64,000 bases of DNA from Eonycteris spelaea (taxonomy: Eukaryota > Chordata > Mammalia > Chiroptera > Pteropodidae): the NCBI GenBank assembly GCA_003508835.1, contig PUFA01000066.1, forward strand, positions 4,154,001 through 4,218,000, in the 5' to 3' direction. A model generated the notes under the pieces. It worked only from the letters and a program-made list of their open reading frames with translations, was not told where the DNA came from and did no database searches. The first letter of the stretch is position 1, and each line of letters begins with the position of its first letter. Below are positions 11,365 to 24,467 of this stretch, piece after piece. The translations under genes and the position numbers were made by a program.

Positions 11365-14300
11365 AACTTTGACCAAGGTCATGGGGTGTAATGATTGGGC
11401 AACCATGGGCTAGGGGATGTGTCAGCCCCACTTGAAGCATATGGACTGAAAGTAGGGGTGGAGCAGATCCCCAAGGATCTTGGAATGACAGTAGTTACTC
11501 ATCTGCTCAAAGGCACTGGGTGTGACTATGCCGTCTATACTGGATTAGGTTGAAAGATACCTAAGGCTTATTGAGCCTTCAACATACCAATCTTTCAAAT
11601 TAATCTTTACTCTGCTTATCTTTCTGAAGACACACGGTGACTTGGAGTTAGCTCAAAATGAATAAAATCCACTCTAGGAAGGTAAAAATATCTCATAAAA
11701 GCTGAAGCATCTCTAGCACTTTATTCCTTTCACGCCCTTCCTCCTGAGAGTGGCTGAGTCTCAGAGCCAATGGAGAAGATGCTCCTTGTCCATAGAGATG
11801 CCCATATAAATACTAATGGGTCTTAGGTAGATTGGATGGGGAGACCGATTGGGTGGGTCTTCCTTCTCCCTCTTCCCCATGAAAGGGAACTGGCCAGAAA
11901 TTAAGGGGAAACAAAAAAGAAGGAAGGAAAAGAAAGGAAGATGAGGCAAGACAAGATGGGAAGAAGAGACTTGCAATGCTTGCATCCAAATTTTACAGGG
12001 ACAAATGCTTTTCATCATACTTGTATTGAGAGTGATTTTAAAGTAGAATTGTAGGAGAGACATCATGTCATTCATTCGAATAAATAATGAATGATAACTA
12101 TGGCAACTCAGTAGGCAGTCATACATTGAGAATTTCACTAATAGTCTCTAGTAATAGTCAGGTTGTGCTGTGTAACAACCTCAAAATCGCAGTGGCTTTC
12201 CACAAGAAACACTGGTTTTCTGTTTTATGGATCTGTGAGTTCATCCTGGCCCTGCTGGGTTTGGCTGTGGGCTGCGGGCTGGGTTGAAGTCAGATCCAAG
12301 TGTCTGGTCATTTTTTGTTGGGCCATCAGCTACACAGGGCATGTTCTTTTTGTGAAAGGTCACATGACAGCAGGAGAATGAGCCAAATTGTACAGGCACA
12401 TTTAAAGCCCCTCTTCCCATCGGATCTACTAGTATCCCGTTAGCCAAAGCAAATCACCTGGCTCAGCCCAAAACCCATGCCAGTGGGTAAATAGCATTCT
12501 GTACCAAGGAGGAAGTGCTAAGCTGGAAACAATAATCTCATCTACCACATTTACTAATGCTGAAAACAGGAATATAATCACATGGCTAAGAAGAATCAAC
12601 AGATCGATAAAGGCTAATAGATATATTGATAGTTATAATAAATTTTCGTCCAAAGCATTAGATGGAAAACCCACATTTTGATCAGCTCCGTGGCATGGGA
12701 CTTGTTATTTTTCTGGAAAACAGACTCATGAGATGTGAAAATCTAATTTTTGCCTCGTTATGCGATGTTGCTGCTTCGCACCACTAGGATGAAGCATTAG
12801 AAACTTATGTTTGGCCTTTTATCAATCACAATGGCATAGGGGAAGCTGATTTACACCTGTTCTCCCAGGGTGATTATCAATAGTGCCACTTCACTCTCAA
12901 AGGTGCCCCAGTTTGGATGAACTATGATTACCTATGTATATGGTATAAATGTAGTATTTTTTTTCCTCCAAAAATAACCTTCTCAGGAGCTAACACTCCC
13001 CAAGGAGCACCAACCTTTTAAAATGATTTTCCTTTCCCTTCCAGAAAAAAGCTCCAATTATGAACGGCCTTGCTTCCTCCAGCCCTTTGTATGTTCCAGT
13101 CCACCTTAGCATGATCCCCCCATTTCTCTGTTCCTCGCTTTCAGCTATGTAGCTCGCTCACCTTGACTTCCTGTGGGCAGCCTTGCCTGAGCCTTCTACA
13201 TCTGGGCTTCCCTGTCGCGCTTCTACGTCACCCATTAGAGCACCTGTGTGCTGTGACAAACGTTTATTTGCCTGTCCCAGAGAGCAAGGATCCTATCTGT
13301 CACCACCATCACATGCCCCTTGGGCAATTAGTATTTGCTGAACGAATGCAATTGTTATTGTTGTTTTAATTATTATAAAATATGTAAGACGTTGCCAAAA
13401 ACGTACGGATGAAGACTGCCATCAAACCACTTCCACTTCACTCTTTGCTGGCCACGCTAACCTCAGACGCCGGGCGTGTTTCTGTTTTAGGAGTTTTGCA
13501 CTGGCTGCTCCCTCTGCCTGGAGCGCTCTTCGACATCCACGCGGCTCCTCCCACACTCATTCCAGTCTGGGTTCCAATCTTAACTTCTTGGGGACACTTT
13601 CCCTGACCACCCTACTTAAAACCGCCATTCCCCTCCCCAGACCAAATGTCCCCACTTTCCCTGCTCAAGCACTTAGCGCCTTCTAAGACACTGGGTAATG
13701 TACTTATGTGTTCTGTTCATTATGCGTTCTGTTCTCCCACACTGGAAGGTAGACGTCACGAGAACAAGACTCACTCTCTGTTTGCTCACTGATCCCTTCT
13801 ACCTTTCCGGAACCGCACCAGGCACATAGTAGGTGCTCAAGAAACCCTTATTGACTGACTGACTGTCTGAATGAGTTCAATGTGTGCTGAACATTTTTGT
13901 TCAGGGGTTAGAGTAGTCAGACTCAAACTCAGCCCTCGAGATCCACGTGGGCAGGAAAGGATGGCACTCCAGACAACAAGATGCTCTAAAGCCAGACTGT
14001 ACAATCTAGTGTCCTCTAGCTCCTGGGGCCCTGTTGCAAGTTCTATTCACCTACCTGGAATGAATCCACCCGAGAACTGACGCTATGGTAACAGCTGATG
14101 GTACCCAGACCATCCACCCAACAGTCTCGCATTTCCTGATAATTAAATACCACGCAGTTCTCTCTTCCAAATTCAGTGACACAATTTTCAAGGAAAGAGC
14201 ACACTGGAAAAACACGGCCCAAGAGAAATCACTACCCTCATTGCTCGAGAACCACAAAATCAATGTTGAAAACTAAACAACTCCCTAAAGCAATTCTTTA

Positions 14301-14450
14301 ATCATTTTATAGCTAACATTGTGAAGGAATTTAAGAGGTTAGTTTAAGGAACAATATTCAAAAGTACTCTTTCACTTTTAATTTGTAAAAAGTCTCGACC
14401 AGCTTAAGAAACCATGTTTAAAAAATGTAAATAAATATATAATGAAACTA
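11365..14450. other. Intergenic sequence with L2 and an unclassified old repeat
   Basis: About 12145-12500 resembles an ancient interspersed repeat that I cannot name (CTGTGTAACAACCTCAAAAT ... AAAGCAAATCACCTGGCTC). 13480-13865 is an L2 3' end in the sense direction, with GCACTGGCTGCTCCCTCTGC, CCTGACCACCCTACTTAAAA and CAGGCACATAGTAGGTGCTC. The intervals between have no recognised gene or element. Confidence 0.6.
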
Positions 14451-14454
14451 TAAG

Positions 14455-16165
14455 ATCCTATTCCAAGAAACTGAAGAAGATACAAAGATATTCCGTGTTC
14501 TTGGATTGGGAGAATCAACATAGTTAAAATGACCTCATTGCCTAAAGCATCATACAGATTTAATGCAATCCCCATCAAAATCCCATTGGCATTTTTAAAA
14601 GAAATAGAACAAAAAAACACATCAGATTTGTTAGGAAGCACGAAAGACCCCAAATCACCAAAGCCATCCTGAGAAAAAAGAACGAAGCTGGAGGCATCAC
14701 TCTGCCCGACTTCAAATTATACTACAAAGTGACAATAATCAAAAATGGCATTGCATTAGTAGAAAAACAGACACATAGACCAGTGGAACAGAATCGCGAG
14801 TCCTAAAGTAAACCCATATTTATATGGGCAAATAATTTTCAACAAAAGAACTAAAAACATACAGTGGAGAAAGGAAAGCCTCTTCAATAAATGGTGCTGG
14901 GAAAACTAAGCCACTTGCAAAAGAATGAAACTAGACTGTCGTCTATCACCACACACCAAAATTAACTCAAAATGGATTAAGGACCTGAATAGAAGACCTG
15001 AAACAATAAATGCATAGAAGAAAACATAGGAACTAAACTCAAGATCTTATACTTAAAGAGGATTTTATGAATTTGACCTCAAAAGCAAGGGAAGTAAAAG
15101 TAAAAATAAATGAATGGGACTACATCAAACTAAAAAGCTTCTGCTCAGCAAAAGAAATCGTCAACAAGGTAAGAGAGAACCATCCGAATGGGAAAAATAT
15201 TTGTAAGCAACACCTCTGATAAGGACCTAATATCCAGAACATACAAAGAACTCATCATACAACTCAATAACGACAATGAAAAACCCCAAACGACCCCATT
15301 AAAAAATGGGCAGAGGATCTGAACATACACTTCTCCCAAGAAGACATACAAATGGCCAACAACATATGAAAGGATGCTCAACATCCTAGCTATTAGGGAA
15401 ATGCAAATCAAAACTACAATGAGATACTATCTCACACCTGTTAGAAGAGCTATTCTCAACAGGACAAGTAATAACAAGTGTTGGAGAGGATGCAGAGAAA
15501 TAGGAACCCTCATACACCCCTGGTGGGACTGCAAATTGGTACGGCCACTATGGAAAACAGTATGGAAGTTCCTCAGAAGACTAAGATTGATCTACCATAT
15601 GATCCAGCCATCCCTCTACTGGGTATTTACTCCAAAGACTTGAAAACATATATCCCAAAAGATGTTTGCACGCTGATGTTCACAGCAGCATTATTCACGG
15701 TGCCCAGGACACGAGCAACTGAAGTCTCCTACAATGGATGATTGGCTAAAGAAACTGTGGTACATATATACAATGGAATTCCTCAGCCATAAGAAGAGAT
15801 GCAATACTGCCATTTGCGACAACGTGGATGGACCTCGAGATTATCATGCTAAGCTAAATAAGCTAGACAGGAAGCACTGAAAACCACATGGTATCACTTA
15901 AAATGGGATATAAACCTAAAAGCAACAAACAAACAGGACAAACAAACAGAGACTCATGGACATGGACAATGGACTAATGGTTACCAGAGGGTGGGGGGTA
16001 GGGGGGAGGTAGATGGAGTAAAAAGAGTCAAATATATGGTGACAGAAAGAAATCTAACTATGGGAGGTCAACGCACAATGCAATATATAGATACCATACT
16101 GTTGAACTGTTTACTTCAAACTTACTGGATTTCATTAACCAATGTCACCATAATAAAAATTAAGT
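14455..16165 (+). mobile_element. L1 LINE, 5'-truncated, ORF2 C-terminal region plus 3' UTR
   Basis: The sense strand encodes the end of L1 ORF2 in broken frames: the hallmark [18 protein letters not shown] around 15520-15575 and, one frame over, [16 protein letters not shown] around 15590-15640. The 3' UTR follows, ending near ACCATAATAAAAATTAAG. Frameshifts and stops show a dead copy. Confidence 0.93.
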
Positions 16166-17590
16166 TACTGAAACAAATGCTCATAAATATATTTTTTGTG
16201 TGTTAAAAACAAAGGTCCACATGACACAGGTACAAATGGACACGCACCCTGAGGACTCAGAGATGTCAGTGCAAGACTCCTGAGAACTCCCCCGGTCCAC
16301 GCTCGGGTTTTGTGAGCTGGCGTGGGAGGCTGCAGGTAAGTGCCAGCGAGGACGTAGCCCAATGGGGAATGCTGAGTAGACTTGAGCTTACTAAGAGAGC
16401 AGAGTAGCTCCCAGACCAGGCGCCTCCACCGTTTCTACTCATCTGAGTGAAAAGTGTGTTATTTTCCTTGCCATGCTCTACGATTTTCCTTTTTCGGCCA
16501 CTGGACTTGAATCGACTGCTTTGTCTTTGCGTTCACACCAAAGACGGAGGATATGCCTTTCTCTCTTTACTGGATTTCCGACATGGGATTCTGGCTCCTG
16601 AACAAAACCTTAATCACTGTGTGATTCATGTCAAATCAAATAAACCAGCTGTGTGACTCAGGGCCAGCTGCTTACCTAATCCCAGGGCTCGTCCTCACCG
16701 AAGCGGTGATGGTAATAACGGCTCCTAGGTGGGATGGTCAGTGAGTTCATGTGACTGGCACAGGGCAACTGCTCAACAGGTAGTGGGTATCATAATAAAA
16801 ATCCCCAAATAATTATAAAACACGGAAATCTATTAATGTCTTCAAGACGAGGGCAAATAGTGGGAACAACCCAAATTTCCATCAATTGACAAATGGATAA
16901 ACAAACTGCAGTATAGCCATACCAGGGAATATTATTTGGCTAGTAAAAGGAAGGCAGTACTGAGGCAAGCCAAAACATGGATATACCTTGAAAACATTAT
17001 GCTAAGTAAAAGAAGTCAGACACAAATAGCCCGTACCGTATGATTCCAGTAATAAGAGATGCTAAGAATAGGCAAATCCACAGAACAGAAAGTATATTAG
17101 TGGTGGCCAGGGGTTGGAAAGAGGGGAGAATACAGAGTGACTGCTAATGGGTATAAGGTTCTTTTTTGGTTGATAAAAATGTTCTGCAATTAGATGCTGG
17201 TAATGATTGAATATGCGGTAACTCTTGAATAGACTCAAAAGTTTGAATTATGTTTTTAAGATGAATTTCATAGTATATGATTCATGTCTCATAAAGCTGT
17301 TATAAAAGAAAAAGTAAGGCAAAATAAAGATAAATAATTATCTTTCTGCCCACCCTATTTCTTCTCGCTGAAGATGAAAACTTCTTTCACATTCTTCATG
17401 CCTTGGTTATAACCTCCCAGCCCCCAAAGGCTGAGTCTTTCTATTAGGTACAGCGAGCATAATGCTTAAGGCCCACTAAAAGGGCTTCATTCATTCATTC
17501 ATTCATTCGGTGAGGGAACCCTTGGTTGACCTCACAGATTGCAAGGACCTTATCAGGTTACAATCCCTTATTATTATTATTTTTTTAAAA
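16166..17590. other. Intergenic sequence with a MIR and an L1M 3' end
   Basis: 16640-16790 is a MIR (GTGTGACTCAGGGCCAGCTG). 16855-17290 is an old L1 3' end in the sense direction (CAATTGACAAATGGATAAAC, GTATGATTCCAGTAATAAGA, GTGGTGGCCAGGGGTTGG). 17487-17508 is a CATT tetranucleotide run. No gene is seen. Confidence 0.65.
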
Positions 17591-17599
17591 ATTTTTGAC

Positions 17600-17715
17600 G
17601 CCTACAGCCCCTGGTCTTCCTAGGTGGTCTCCATCCAAGTACCACCAGGCCCGACCCTGCTTAGCTTCTGAAATCAGACAAGATTGGGCTTGCTCAGGGT
17701 GGCATGGCTGTAGAT
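17600..17715 (-). mobile_element. 5S rRNA-derived SINE, copy 1
   Basis: Nearly full length and reverse-complementary to the 5S rRNA gene: CCTACAGCCCCTGGT (5S 3' end), CCATCCAAGTACCACCAGGC (box C region), GACCCTGCTTAGCTTCTGAA, and the 5' end GGCATGGCTGTAGAT. The minus strand is followed by an A-rich tail (T-rich on plus at 17571-17597). Substitutions and small gaps show it is not a functional 5S gene. Confidence 0.88.
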
Positions 17716-20700
17716 GAGGACTTTCTTGTAAAATCAGAAAAAAAAAAGGTCTTTTCAGTGCCTTTTACTCTGTCCCTTTCACTCTGCCTCTGAGAGGACA
17801 CCACCCTCTGTGGAGTGTTACCCCTTTTCTAATAAACTTTCCTTTTGACACTAAAAAAAATAAAAATAAAAAGTAAAAATCAGGAAAAAAATTAATATAA
17901 TCACCCTGGCTTATATTTATTTCCATACAGTTGGAAAAATGATTTTAAGCACACATAATTTTGCTGCATGTAAAGGGGCCTATGGCAAAAAATGCCCATG
18001 GCTCTGGGCGCTGTGTTCCTGCTAGCCCCCAATAATTTGCTATTAAACTGTAACTTTCTTGGAACTTGTGTCTTCTGATTTGGGGACTTGTGGAGGCCCT
18101 CTTTTGTCCTCCTGAGACCAAATGAAGTTGGAGGCACCAAATGAAATTAGAAAACGGAACCAAAAAAGCATGGAAAAAGTATCCTGGCCTCTGCTGGTCA
18201 TCCACCAGCCAGATCCTCGGCAGAGGGGAAGGAGGTGTGAAGGAGGCCGGGAGGATGGACCTGGGCTCAAGGGCAATTAGGCCAGTGACCAGCAGAGTGA
18301 CCTTGGGAAAGTCATGTGACTTCCCTCTCTTGCCTCTGTTTTTCCATCTCACTAAAGTGCAGAAATAGGTCGGGGAAAGAGTATTTTAGTATACGTGCTG
18401 TCAAAGTAAGCAAAGGAAAGTATTTTAAGAGTGAAGGGTTTAAGCAACTGTTCACTCTCTCTCCAGGCTGCCTGCGCATTGAACTTGAAGTTCGCACCTG
18501 AGATTAGGAAACCCTGGGTGGAATCCAGTTCCTCAGACAGCTTCAGATAACCTCCGACCTAAAGAAAGGGCTCTCACAGCAGCCAAGGAACCAGAGCAGC
18601 AGGAGAGAAAAAGCTATTAGAGTTTTTAGACTCCAGATCCTCAACTGAAATCTTTCTGGGAGATCCACTTCTGGCTAATGGATCCATGAGAAATTTCAGT
18701 TGCAAGCATTCGGTTTTTTATTGCTCAGAGGAGAAATCTTCTGAAGCCAAAGTTAAAAAAAAAAAAAGCAAAAAAAAAAGGAAAGGCAGAAGTAGCTAGG
18801 ATCTATACAGTGCCTGCATTCCAGAACACAACCCTTGAATTCTTTTTTTTTTTTAAATTTTTTTTTAATTAACATCCCTTGAATTCTGGTCCCAGCAGAA
18901 GCCATGTGAAACGAGATGCTAGCAGGCTTACACCAGCTCCCTAAAATCAAGGCCCACAAATAATGTTGAAATACAAAACTGAAAGATTTGGTGTGGATAA
19001 GAAAGCAGCTCACAGCAAAGATAACTCTGAATTCCCCCTTAACAGTTGTAAATCAAAGTGCAACAAAACAGGCCTGTCATTCACATTCGGGGTGAGGGCG
19101 GGGAGGCAGGCGCAGCAGGGAAGGCCCACCCTGTCCTACTTACTATTCCATGGAGATCCATGGGTGGGTCGGAGTAGAAGGGAAGCCAGTTCTTGCAAAC
19201 AAGCCCTGAGTTAGCAAGTGAACAAAAACTTTCTGATTAGAAAGAGGGTAAGTGATTTGGGTATTGGTTCCAGGTTTAAACCTGGTTGGCTAGGAGCTGC
19301 GTGACCGTGAGCAGGTCTCTGGCCTTCTCTGAGCCTCTGGTTCTTTACCTTAGTATTTCTCATATTACCCAGACCAAAAACAATATCTCCAGGAGTGCTA
19401 GATTTAAAATACAGATTCTCAGGCCCGCCCGGAATGTCCAGAGCCAGACTTTGGCTGCGGGCATTTTTGACAAATTTCCAGGTGACTCTACACCAGGCAA
19501 GCTGGGAGACATCCTTCTCTGTGTAGTATGAGTGAGGACAGTACTGCCTCGGGGGCTGCTGGGAGGATTATGTGGGATTATGTAAGGACTTTAGTGCTGT
19601 GTTGGCATCTTGTGAGTCAATAACAGCTTTCATCACTGAAGCTCATAATAGCCATTTATTATTTTTAAAGTAATTTTAACATTTTTCAATGATAGTTGAC
19701 ATAGCCATTTATTATTTATTTAGTAAATATTATTATTTATTTAGTGAGTATTTATTATGTACCTACTATGTGTAGGGATTAGCTCGAGAGATGGCAAACT
19801 ATGGCCCAATACCTGTTTTTGTATGGCCCGTGAGCTAAGAATTTTTTTCCCACTTTTTAAAAATTGTTGAAAACAAAAACAAAACATTTAGGACACATGA
19901 AAATTATTCAGAATTCAGATCTCAAGTCTAAATAAAGTTTTATTGGAACACAACTCTTGACAAAGCATGGCCATTGAAAGTCTGGCTATTTTCATGAGAC
20001 AGTGGCAGAATGAATAGTTGCCATAAAGATCAGGTAGCCCACAGAGCTAAAAATATTTTCTATCTGGCCTATTACAGAGAAAGTTTGCTGAACCCTGCTC
20101 TAGGCCAAGGGTCTTCGATTGAAGTTCTTGTATTTGGGGGATAAAGAAAGGTTTTTCAAGAGGTGTATGGGCATGATTAAGGCAAACAATGCTGAGATTT
20201 TCAACGTTTACGTGTACTCCTAGGATCATCCAGGAACACGCCCAAAAGGTGTCTCATCTTGAATAATCCATAATGAATCAAGGTAGGAAGTGGTAAAATC
20301 TCTGAGAGCACTCACAGAAAAAGAAAAAGAAAACAAAACGTTGGAATCATGGAACCCATGTGGAGAAAGTGAAACAAGCCTGGGAAAGAAATGTGCCGGT
20401 TGGTTTGCAGCTCTTCTGGCAAAACTGACCCAATTAATATGTGATTTTTCTGGCATAGCGCTCAGAAGGAATTAAACTAATTGAGTATTGCCACAATAAT
20501 AAAATTCCAATTTCCATAGCCTTATTTATGTAAGTGAGACTTCTGAGTTTATATGAATAAAAATGAAAATTAGGAGTATAGCTATGATCTGTATCTCATT
20601 CTAGCAGTTTATATAAAAAAACCCAAATTTTAAGAAAGTAATATTTATTAAGGACATATAAGGTGATTAAAAACTAGGCTTTTCTATCTCATTAAGTCAT

Positions 20701-21537
20701 ACATCACCAGAAAATTTTTGCTTATATCTACTAATTATTTAGCAAAATGTGTAATATATTTATATTGTTTATAACACAACAAAAGATTATTTCTAATAAT
20801 AATTTGATATAAAAGAAATGTTTAAGCTTGAAGCCCTATGACCTTGGGGAATAAAAAAATGTAAATTTTAATTTACACAACCATAATTTTGTTGCTGAGA
20901 AGTAGGATGAAATGAACAGAACATTTTCAAGACTAAGATGTTTCCCACTTTCAGCCCCTCCCTCTATTCTGGAAGCTTCAGAGACTGGCTCTCTCAACCT
21001 GATTGGCTGAGGTGAGAGACCTCTCAACATTTTTCCCTGGAACACTGACGTTTTGTCTCAACTTTGCTGGTCCGAGCATCCAAGAATGGGATCCTATCGG
21101 CATCAAACTTTTCATCTCTACTAGAACAAGCCTAAAGATCACTTTAGAGAGAAGAAGCCTATGTCCAAGGTGCCATTCATCTGCCGGAATAAAGGAAATA
21201 CCACATGTGTGCCCTTTCTGAGGACATTATTCAAGAAAGTACTTTAACAGCATAAAGAGTAAAGACGTGAAGCATGAAGAGTATCAGAAACTACGACAAA
21301 CAGTGTAATTGGTTAAATCTAAGAGCATGATGGTCATTTGGAATTATAAGGTAAGGGACACACTGTAGGGAAAAACGTAACAAAAGCCTGGAAATAAATC
21401 ATAAGCTGTCTCAGCAAACTGAGGATTTGAGGAGGCTTGGTTACAGAAAGAGATGAGTTCCAAAGGCTTCTCATGAGGGAAGAGCCTTCTTAATAGGACG
21501 TTGGGGCCCAGTCCACATTTATATTTGATATAGCATA
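17716..21537. other. Intergenic sequence with MIR, MER5 and MER20-like remnants
   Basis: 18235-18365 is a MIR. 18754-18779 and 18841-18866 are A/T runs. 19265-19640 is a second MIR (GAGCAGGTCTCTGGCCTTCT ... GGGAGGATTATGTGGGATT) split by a MER5-type insertion at about 19370-19510. 19787-20100 is a diverged MER20-like hAT (GATGGCAAACTATGGCCC ... GAAAGTTTGCTGAACCCTG). 20100-21537 has no confident feature. Confidence 0.6.
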
Positions 21538-21545
21538 GAGAAATT

Positions 21546-21673
21546 AATTTTTTTTTAAATGCCTACGCACCTGTCTTCCTAGGGTCTCCCATCCAAGTGC
21601 TAACCAGGCCCGACCTGCTTAGCTTCTGAGATCAGACAAGATCAGGTACGTCAGGTGGCATGGCCATAGACTT
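21546..21673 (-). mobile_element. 5S rRNA-derived SINE, copy 2, with target-site duplication
   Basis: Reverse-complementary to 5S rRNA: GGGTCTCCCATCCAAGTGC, ACCAGGCCCGACCTGCTTAG, GGCATGGCCATAGAC. It has a short A-rich 3' tail (T-run at 21548-21556 on plus). Flanks carry the direct repeat GAGAAATT at 21538-21545 and 21674-21681, showing insertion by retroposition. Several single-base gaps relative to 5S exclude function as rRNA. Confidence 0.9.
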
Positions 21674-23930
21674 GAGAAATTGACTTAAAAATAACTGTTA
21701 AAGTTTAGAAACTATTAGTAGAGTAGAGACACATATAAAAACTTTTAAAAAAAAGAGAATGGTAACAAAGGGAAAAGGAGAAAATCACCAAGTTTAATAA
21801 GTAGTAAATATTAAATAAGTGAATAATTACTGAGCTTATGTTACTATGATAAATGTAAATGGTTGAAATCTCCTAGAAAAGACAAAGATAAGCTGATAAG
21901 ACAGAGATTAAACAACAGAATGAGCAAAGATATTACCAGGCAAATATGATAAAATAAAAGAGGACTTATTATGAGATAAAGTGTAATTTAAGGCCCAAAG
22001 CTATTAAATTAAAAGAACAGGTATTTAATAAAGATAAAAGGTAAAGTTGGCAAGAAATGTAATGGCACAAATTTATATGTATCAAACAACATATGGCAAA
22101 ATATAACAAAGCAGAACACCCTGGTAATATAAGAAAAGCTGTTTCAAAAGATGTCTAAGTTATCAAATAGACAAAAACCTAAGTGAAGATTAGAAGAACC
22201 GAATAAAAAAAGTCAACATGCTTCATTCATAGATATCCACAGTTTTACAAAAATTTGTCATGTACATGGTCATAAAGAAAACTAATAAATTACAAAAAGT
22301 AAATTTACAGGTCACACTCTTAGATCAAACCCCACTCATATTAGAAACCCAAAACCAAAATACAGTCTCATAAATTGATACTACTTGAAAAATAAGAAAG
22401 ATACCTTTACATAACCTCAGATGTGATACTTTCTGACTCACCAAACCAAACCAACCCTAAAAAGGAAATAACAAATATCTAGAAATTCATGAAAGAAAGA
22501 CACTTCCTGTAAAGACCTATAGGGAATATATGTCATAAAAATTTTTGAAAGACCTTGAAATAAGCATAAAGATTTCTGAGTGGGCTTGTCAGTTCTTAGC
22601 TCTGGGTTGTGTAATTCTATAGGGGGTTAGTGCCTTTCACCATTATAGAAACATATAATAATGTAAACAACTCATTCTGCATGAATGCAAACAGACTATT
22701 TCCTGGAGATGCTGACCAGTTTTGCTCTGTTTGTAAATTCATTTCGGCCTTCTGATTGCCTACGTAAGCATGCATTCGTTGAATTCATTCTCCTTTGACC
22801 TTGTTGTCCCATCTTACTGATTCCTTAATTAACTAATGAATTAGATAAAATCTCTGACATGTTCATTTTATATCTGTATGCAGTCATAATTTTTAAGTTT
22901 TTAGAAATGATCTTTTAACATAGGTAAAATCAAATGGAAAATACATACATAGCTTTAAATGCTTTCATTATTAAAGACTGAAAATAAATGAACCTACACG
23001 GGAAATTAGTATAACAAAATAAACTGGAAGGAAAGCAAAGGGAAAGAATAAAGATAAAAAAATAAAAGCTGAAATAAATAAAATGGAGGAGGGTAGAGAA
23101 AAGAAATAAAAGCGAAAGCTTTACTTTTACTTTAATACAAATGACAAAATAAATAAACTCTTGGCAAACTAAGGAGAAAACTAAAAATACAAATCAAAAC
23201 CAATGGAAATAAGAAAGCTGAAAGCAAAAAAAAAAAAAAGAAAAAAAGAAGAAAAATGCCAAAGATTTTAAAATTTTAGAAGAATGTTAAATGGAATTAT
23301 AGGGCTACAGATTTGAAAATTTAGAGCAAAGTAAATGATTTTTTTCTTTTGCAAAATATAAATTACCTAAATTGATCCAGATGAAACATAAAACCTGAAT
23401 AGACTAGTAATTAAAGAAAAAATTGGAAAGTTTGTTAAAGATGCATGTAGAAAAAGGCATCAGCTCAGATAATAAATAAACAGGTAATTCCTGAGATAGT
23501 CAAACAGCCGCTAGTTACTGAAAAAGAAGGAAAGAGCACCAATCTATTTTCCAAGTAGCATAACCGAAAACAAAGTAACAAACAAAAATCAGAGCACAAA
23601 AAAGAAAACTGGAGATCACTGTACTTATGCATATTGTAAAAATTTCAAGTATTACTAAATGAAATCCCGCCATGCTTAGATGAAGAATCCACATGACCAA
23701 GCGGGTTTATTACAGAAAAAGCAAGATGATTCAAAACCAGGCCACATCCTACACTAATTCACTATATCAACACATTTCAATGCAGGACCAAATATTGATG
23801 TCAAAGTATATTGAAAAGAGATTTGATAATAGTAAGCAAAGCAAACTCCACTGATAAAAACTCTAAGTGAAGGCTGGAGCAAAAGAAAATGACCTAACTA
23901 CTATAAAAACCGACACTCAAAGAAACCACG

Positions 23931-24053
23931 TATTTCATATTAAACGGGAAATTCTAAAGCCATTCAGGTTAAAAGTAGCAACAGGGGTACCATATTTCAT
24001 ATTAAATGGGAAAATTCTAAAGCCATTCAGGTTAAAAGTAGCATAGGGTAACG
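23931..24053 (+). repeat. Tandem duplication, two units of about 62 bp
   Basis: TATTTCATATTAAACGGGAA at 23931 recurs as TATTTCATATTAAATGGGAA at 23993, each followed by ATTCTAAAGCCATTCAGGTT and AAAAGTAGCA. Nearly identical units lie inside decayed L1 sequence. Confidence 0.9.
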
Positions 24054-24401
24054 CAACTATATCGACATTAGAGTTCTGGTTAATGTGTAGGACAAAGAAA
24101 ACAAAATAAGTAGTATAAATATTGTAAGGAAAAGGATTGAGAAAACCTGGAAATGAGATGACTGTTACTAGAACCATCCTAAATCGTACTTAGGGACCAG
24201 AGTTTCTAATAAAACTGCAGATTAAAAAATAATTAATTTAATAATTACTTGTTAATTTGCTAAGGTAGCTCAGTAGAGAATTTATCAAAAATAGCTCTTT
24301 ATGCTTGCAACAAGTAATTATTTCAAAATGAGAAAATCCTATTACATTATAATAAAATTCAGATTAATGAGAAAATACTGTCCTATATAATAAAACTGGA
24401 C

Positions 24402-24403
24402 TG

Positions 24404-24464
<61 letters not shown>
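24402..24464. repeat. (TA)n microsatellite
   Basis: About 30 TA dinucleotides with one interruption (TATAATATATA). Probably polymorphic. Confidence 0.95.

Positions 24465-24467
<3 letters not shown>

Noticed and set aside
14455..16165. Active L1 retrotransposon
   Set aside because: It is 5'-truncated, has no ORF1, and ORF2 remains only in broken frames.
17600..17715. Functional 5S rRNA genes
   Set aside because: All three 5S-like copies have substitutions and gaps in the internal promoter region, A-rich tails and, in two cases, target-site duplications, so they are retroposed SINEs.
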